21,583 bases of DNA from Seminavis robusta. Its lineage: Eukaryota; Bacillariophyta; Bacillariophyceae; Naviculales; Naviculaceae. The position numbers and the translations under genes are program-made. The first letter of the stretch is position 1, and each line of letters starts with the position of its first letter. The notes beneath the pieces were generated by a model. The model did not search any database and was not told where the DNA came from. It was given only the letters and a program-made list of their open reading frames with translations. Positions 17,984 to 21,583 of the stretch are shown piece after piece. The stretch covers positions 1 through 21,583 of the forward strand of contig CAICTM010001846.1 in NCBI GenBank assembly GCA_903772945.1, written 5' to 3'.

Positions 17984-19816
17984 ATGGGCAAGAAGAAGCG
18001 TCCCGGCGTCAAATCGGCCGACTCGTTGGCATCGAGTAGTTTTGTCAGTACCCGTTCGGGTCTCAATCGCGGCATGTCCACACGCAGCGGTATCTCGACC
18101 AAGAGTGGCGGCAAATCGATTCGATCCGGTGGCAGCAACGAATGGGTCGACGACAATGAAACAACCATTGGAGCCGGCAGTACGCGTCCCGGCATGACCA
18201 AATCGGCCGGACAATCGATGCGATCTTTGTTAAAGTCGGCCAATTCCGTGGGTTCCGGTCTCGGCATGGGTGGATCGTCCAATCACAGTGGCCACAAGAT
18301 CTCGTACAAGCAAAAAAAGGCCCGTCCTGGATTGGCCGTGGCACCACAAGGCATTTCCACCATGAGTAGTATGAGCGGGCATCGACAAAAAAGCGGTCTT
18401 TCGCGAGGATTGTCATCCCACAGTGGCATGTCGACGGGAAGTGGTCATCGCCTCAAAAAAACGAGTCCTTCCAATAGCGAACATCAACCCATGAAGAAAC
18501 AAATGTCCATGCGATCACTGTCGAGTGAAAAATCCAAACATGCACTCGCACGCAGTCGATCCGGACGGAGTTTGGCATCCGGCCAATCGGGCCATTCCGG
18601 ACACTCATCGGGCCATTCCAAACGACTGGCGCCGGAACCACCCCCGTCCAACGAGGATTATTACGATGAGTTTTCCGAGGGGGACGAATACGAAGAAGAT
18701 ATGGAACAATTCGAGGAAGACGATCAATACATTGATGATGGACAAGAAGAGACTATCATCATGCCACAAACAGAAGAAGAAATTAGACAAGGATTGCACA
18801 CGGAACAAGTTACCAAAGGATTCTTTCGGAAAAAGGTCCGCAGTATCAAATGGTACAGTGCCGATATCGACAAGGTCGATGCTGGAAACTACGAGCCGGG
18901 TGAAACCATTGAAGAAGATGACGAAGAAGGAAGTGAATACGAAACAGACTCGGACGATGATTCCGAAGAACAAGTCGTACCCGATCCATGGTACATTGCG
19001 CTGGGACGTGGTCTACTCTTGTTGGAAAAAAAGGGAGAAGAAACCACACCCATCAAACGATGGCTTCGATGTCTTACATGGTGGACCTTTTTGTGCGATG
19101 CCACGGCCGCCATTGTCTCCTTGGTACAGTTTTCCGGTGTACAAGAATGTTGTGGACAACCCATTATGAACCTCAGTGGTCTCAGTGTCAATTGGTCCAC
19201 CATTATCCGATATGCCACCATTTTCTATCTCATCCTCATCCTCCTGGAAGTCTATCCCGTCCTCCGACGAGGCTTCCCCTTTAATATTGTCAATCCTCTC
19301 ATTGGATTCTTGATCACATTTGCACTCTTTTTCGACGATTCCTACCTCGAAGCACTCATCATGTGGTGCATTGAAACATTTGCCGTACTATCCGAATTCG
19401 CCATGTACCGGGTCAAGATTCGACAAGTCAACATGCGCGCCATTGAAATCAAAAAACTCATGCCCAAGACTACCAAAAAGAAAGAAGCATGGGAAGACGA
19501 AGACGCCTACCTCAAGGAACTCCACAAGGCACGGCGTAAATACTACGTCCTAAAACAAGAACAGCGCATGGATAAGCGGGTCTTGCAGTACCTGCATTTG
19601 GCCGTATACATGAATATCGTCATGAGTTCTGTCGTGCTCATGTTGATTCTGGTCATTGCTCGAAATGGAGGAATGTGCATTGTGAACAATCAATTTCCCA
19701 ATCCATTCCAATCCAACCCACTGGAAAAGTGCACGTACTGTAACGATCCCTCAGAATTCTGTGAAGAATGCAACGATGCCACCGAGACGTACCAATGCTA
19801 CTTTCCGTACGAATAA
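17984..19816 (+). CDS. Multi-pass membrane protein with long Ser/Gly/Arg/His repeat domain and Cys-rich tail
   Basis: A 610-residue frame beginning at GTCACCATGG after a CAA-rich leader. Residues 1-215 are basic, disordered and repetitive: S-T-R-S-G, S-T-K-S-G and S-I-R-S-G near 22-49, and S-G-H-S units near 195-212. Residues 222-340 are acidic, with poly-Glu/Asp stretches around a short basic block (F-F-R-K-K-V-R). Hydrophobic helices lie at about 364-383, 406-424, 434-450, 455-474 and 537-558. A charged, coiled-coil-like segment (about 476-535, Lys/Glu-rich) separates the fourth and fifth. After the last helix, Cys583-x2-Cys586, Cys593-x2-Cys596 and Cys605 form a compact cysteine cluster, possibly disulphide-bonded or metal-binding. 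I recognise no named family. The long charged N-terminus is probably cytosolic; topology and function are inference. Confidence 0.85.
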   Translation: MGKKKRPGVKSADSLASSSFVSTRSGLNRGMSTRSGISTKSGGKSIRSGGSNEWVDDNETTIGAGSTRPGMTKSAGQSMRSLLKSANSVGSGLGMGGSSNHSGHKISYKQKKARPGLAVAPQGISTMSSMSGHRQKSGLSRGLSSHSGMSTGSGHRLKKTSPSNSEHQPMKKQMSMRSLSSEKSKHALARSRSGRSLASGQSGHSGHSSGHSKRLAPEPPPSNEDYYDEFSEGDEYEEDMEQFEEDDQYIDDGQEETIIMPQTEEEIRQGLHTEQVTKGFFRKKVRSIKWYSADIDKVDAGNYEPGETIEEDDEEGSEYETDSDDDSEEQVVPDPWYIALGRGLLLLEKKGEETTPIKRWLRCLTWWTFLCDATAAIVSLVQFSGVQECCGQPIMNLSGLSVNWSTIIRYATIFYLILILLEVYPVLRRGFPFNIVNPLIGFLITFALFFDDSYLEALIMWCIETFAVLSEFAMYRVKIRQVNMRAIEIKKLMPKTTKKKEAWEDEDAYLKELHKARRKYYVLKQEQRMDKRVLQYLHLAVYMNIVMSSVVLMLILVIARNGGMCIVNNQFPNPFQSNPLEKCTYCNDPSEFCEECNDATETYQCYFPYE

Positions 19817-20783
19817 TAACAGTTTCGTCGATGATGGATGGTACTATGGCTGGCTGGTTCCATTTGTTGGTTGGTTGCGAGAGAGAATGTGTTGCTGCCT
19901 GGTCGAAATCGAATCAAATCGAAAAGGGCGGACAACAACCACGCAGAACGATCACCGTCTACGAGAAAATGGGGAAGTTTTCTGTAGTGTGGTGCCATGC
20001 ATGCGTGTCTGTCTTTTTGGCAATTTCTTGACTCGCCTTTTTCGGTGTGCCCATGCAGCGCAAAGAGTTGGGTATCTCTTTTAAATAGTACCTCCCGATT
20101 TAGTAACAAAATACATATTTCACCGACTCGACTCGGGAGGCGTTTGACGTTGACGATGATTTCGCACCTGTGCTCACTCATATTCTAAAGTGGACTGTTC
20201 AAACGTTCGATCCTTGTGGCTGGAGGGAGATACTATTAGCCCACAAAAGCTGGTTAAGGGAAAGCATACACGTAGCTCCAGCGGCACTGAAAAAGCTGTT
20301 GTGCGTAGCTAATGCCTCAAATGAGTGTCTGCTAGTAAAATTTTGTTCTACCGCTTGCTTGGATGGTGCACAGAGCTTCACATGAATCGTCCAAGTGCGC
20401 CATAAAGCAGCTTCTTTGCACCTTCACGTCGTTGAAGACGGACGGGGCGGAATCGCTTTGGTCATAGACTGGGACCAGACAACTTGCCTTTGTTGCTCAA
20501 GCCTGTCTCGACTGACAGAAATCTTTCTCTACGGGGGCAAGCCAGATACCTTCATCGTGTCTTTGCCAATGCATGCTGGCTAGCTAGTGGTGTCTTTGCC
20601 AATGCCGCTTTTTGCTGGAAACCACATAAATGAGATGAGTTGTATTCAAGCAAGAACAAGACGAAACTATCTAATTCTAAAGGTCATGCCTCACCTCCCG
20701 TCACGGGATACTTCATGACGATTGCTTTTAGTGCGTTATGGCTTGATATTTTTGGTTTGTGACAAAACCTTGACTGTACCAAG
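19817..20783. other. 3' flank and intergenic region
   Basis: It begins with the 3' untranslated region of the membrane-protein gene. CTAGCTAG lies at 20580-20587, next to a duplicated GTGTCTTTGCCAATGC (near 20558 and 20590). Frames here are 60-127 codons with no domain-like composition. I see no RNA gene. Confidence 0.5.
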
Positions 20784-21140
20784 ATGATGTTACCTTCTCT
20801 TTTCAGCGTCTACTACTACTCCACCATGACAGGCTCCTCTTGTTTCGATCCATTCGAAGACATCTTTCTTCTTCCGTTCAACACATCATTCACGTTCTAC
20901 GTTGGGACACCCCGGCACGACGATGACACAAAGCCTCTGCCACTGAGGAGTGACAGCCAAGAAGCAGCCTCCGACAATCAACCACTCGTACGGTACCTTT
21001 GCCGACGGTCGTTCCACAGTTTGAAACGAAACGGCTATCAGCAAGGAAGGACGCAAATTTTCTATCGTGTTTTCAGAGGCTCAAATGATGGCATTGACGA
21101 TGCAGATGATGTTGATCATAATAACTCGCTTGTTAGTTAG
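20784..21140 (+). CDS. Possible small protein, perhaps a distant RW/PxxPxR relative
   Basis: A 118-codon frame with ATG-ATG at 20784/20787 and a further Met at residue 15. Residues 16-40 are aromatic and hydrophobic (F-E-D-I-F-L-L-P-F), followed by D-D-D-T-K-P-L-P-L-R-S-D-S-Q-E, then N-Q-P-L-V-R and C-R-R-S-F. The order 'P-x-R, S/Q/E-rich, P-x-x-R, RR-S' loosely parallels the distal half of the gene at 8871-9347, but the Trp is absent and the match is weak. The end is acidic (D-D-A-D-D-V-D). It may be a diverged copy or a chance frame. Confidence 0.35.
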   Translation: MMLPSLFSVYYYSTMTGSSCFDPFEDIFLLPFNTSFTFYVGTPRHDDDTKPLPLRSDSQEAASDNQPLVRYLCRRSFHSLKRNGYQQGRTQIFYRVFRGSNDGIDDADDVDHNNSLVS

Positions 21141-21253
21141 GCTTATTGTACCATTGATTGGGTCCACAATGAAGAGCTTTTCGTCCCTGGGACTCCGGAA
21201 CCAATGTGATTGAATTGAATGAAGGGCTGAGGGCAAAAGGCAAGCCATCAGAT

Positions 21254-21394
21254 GGAGTCCGCAAACAGGAGTTTGGAGTCCGCAAACAGGAGTTTGGAGT
21301 CTGCAAACTGGAGTTTGGAGTCTGCAAACTGGAGTTTGGAGTCTGCAAACTGGAGTTTGGAGGCCGCAAACTGGAGTTTGGAGGCCGCAAACTG
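21254..21394. repeat. 21-bp minisatellite, 6.7 units
   Basis: Tandem units begin at 21254, 21275, 21296, 21317, 21338, 21359 and 21380 (the last is partial, 15 bases). Consensus: GGAGTCTGCAAACTGGAGTT plus T. The first two units carry CCGCAAACAGG, the middle three CTGCAAACTGG and the last two GCCGCAAACTGG, so like variants are adjacent, as expected from unit-by-unit duplication. The period is a multiple of three, so both strands stay open through it. The enclosing plus frame has no ATG before the array, so I do not call a protein. Confidence 0.95.
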
Positions 21395-21553
21395 AGACGT
21401 CATTTTGATTTTGATTTTGATGTTGACACCTTGCCGATTTTGAGTTGGTCTTGCCAAAGTGAATTGAAACGATTTGCATGAAACGACGTTCGTTGCCTCA
21501 AGCAAAGCTCTTTTTCTCTCTCAACTCTCAAACACAACTCACTTTCTTCTTCC

Positions 21554-21583
21554 ATGCATGACGATGACACCTTTTTCAGTGAT
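21554..21583 (+). CDS. Possible gene start running off the right edge
   Basis: After a pyrimidine/CA-rich leader (about 21505-21553) like those before the better-supported genes, ATG at 21554 opens a ten-codon frame (M-H-D-D-D-T-F-F-S-D) to the window end. A second ATG in another frame lies at 21558. Only the leader composition supports it. Confidence 0.3.
   Translation, partial: MHDDDTFFSD

Noticed and set aside
21206..21481. Plus-strand frame through the minisatellite as a repeat protein
   Set aside because: It has no ATG before the array, and openness is explained by the 21-base period without stops.
1..21583. Transposons, retroelements, CRISPR arrays or rRNA genes
   Set aside because: I found no integrase, transposase or reverse-transcriptase motifs, no paired long terminal repeats, no regularly spaced repeat-spacer array and no rRNA-like sequence.

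Overview
The window looks like nuclear DNA of a photosynthetic stramenopile, most likely a diatom. Long intron-free reading frames sit in compact CA- or pyrimidine-rich leaders, and their start codons share the context CANCATGG. They are separated by long gene-poor intergenic stretches dense in GCTAGC, CTAGCTAG and TACCGGTA words. Base composition appears close to balanced. Nothing looks bacterial: there are no ribosome-binding-site operons, rRNAs, CRISPR array or clear insertion sequence. A pennate species with a larger genome (for example Seminavis-like) is plausible, but the species call is inference.

Layout. (1) 1-1587, minus strand: the N-terminal 529 codons of a gene that runs off the left edge. 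It encodes a basic, disordered nucleoplasmic-type region, an acidic VQVEY repeat, one membrane helix and a cysteine pattern resembling the Man1-Src1p-C-terminal (LEM2/MAN1/Heh) domain of inner nuclear membrane proteins. (2) 1588-4536: intergenic, with a pentanucleotide microsatellite and only weak small frames. (3) 4537-7137, plus: an 866-residue, almost wholly disordered, probably nuclear protein with five degenerate 'PRR-V...MSP' repeats. (4) 8871-9347, 10928-11428 and 14486-14824, all plus: three small proteins that look like diverged paralogues. They share an N-terminal 'F-L-A-x-L-L' patch, one or two R-W-E/Q motifs in a Pro/Arg/Ser setting, and a distal P-x-x-P-x-R motif. This dispersed same-strand cluster is the best candidate for something undescribed. 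(5) 14825-17983: gene-poor, with a direct duplication, a (CTAG)5 tract, an AAC-rich tract and a few doubtful frames. (6) 17984-19816, plus: a 610-residue membrane protein with a long Ser/Gly/Arg/His repeat domain, an acidic linker, about five membrane helices and a cysteine-rich tail. (7) 19817-21583: intergenic DNA, a doubtful 118-codon frame, a 21-bp minisatellite of nearly seven units, and what may be the first ten codons of a gene leaving the right edge.

No shared pathway is shown. The first two large genes both look nuclear, but that is compositional inference. Products other than the LEM2-like one have no family I can name.
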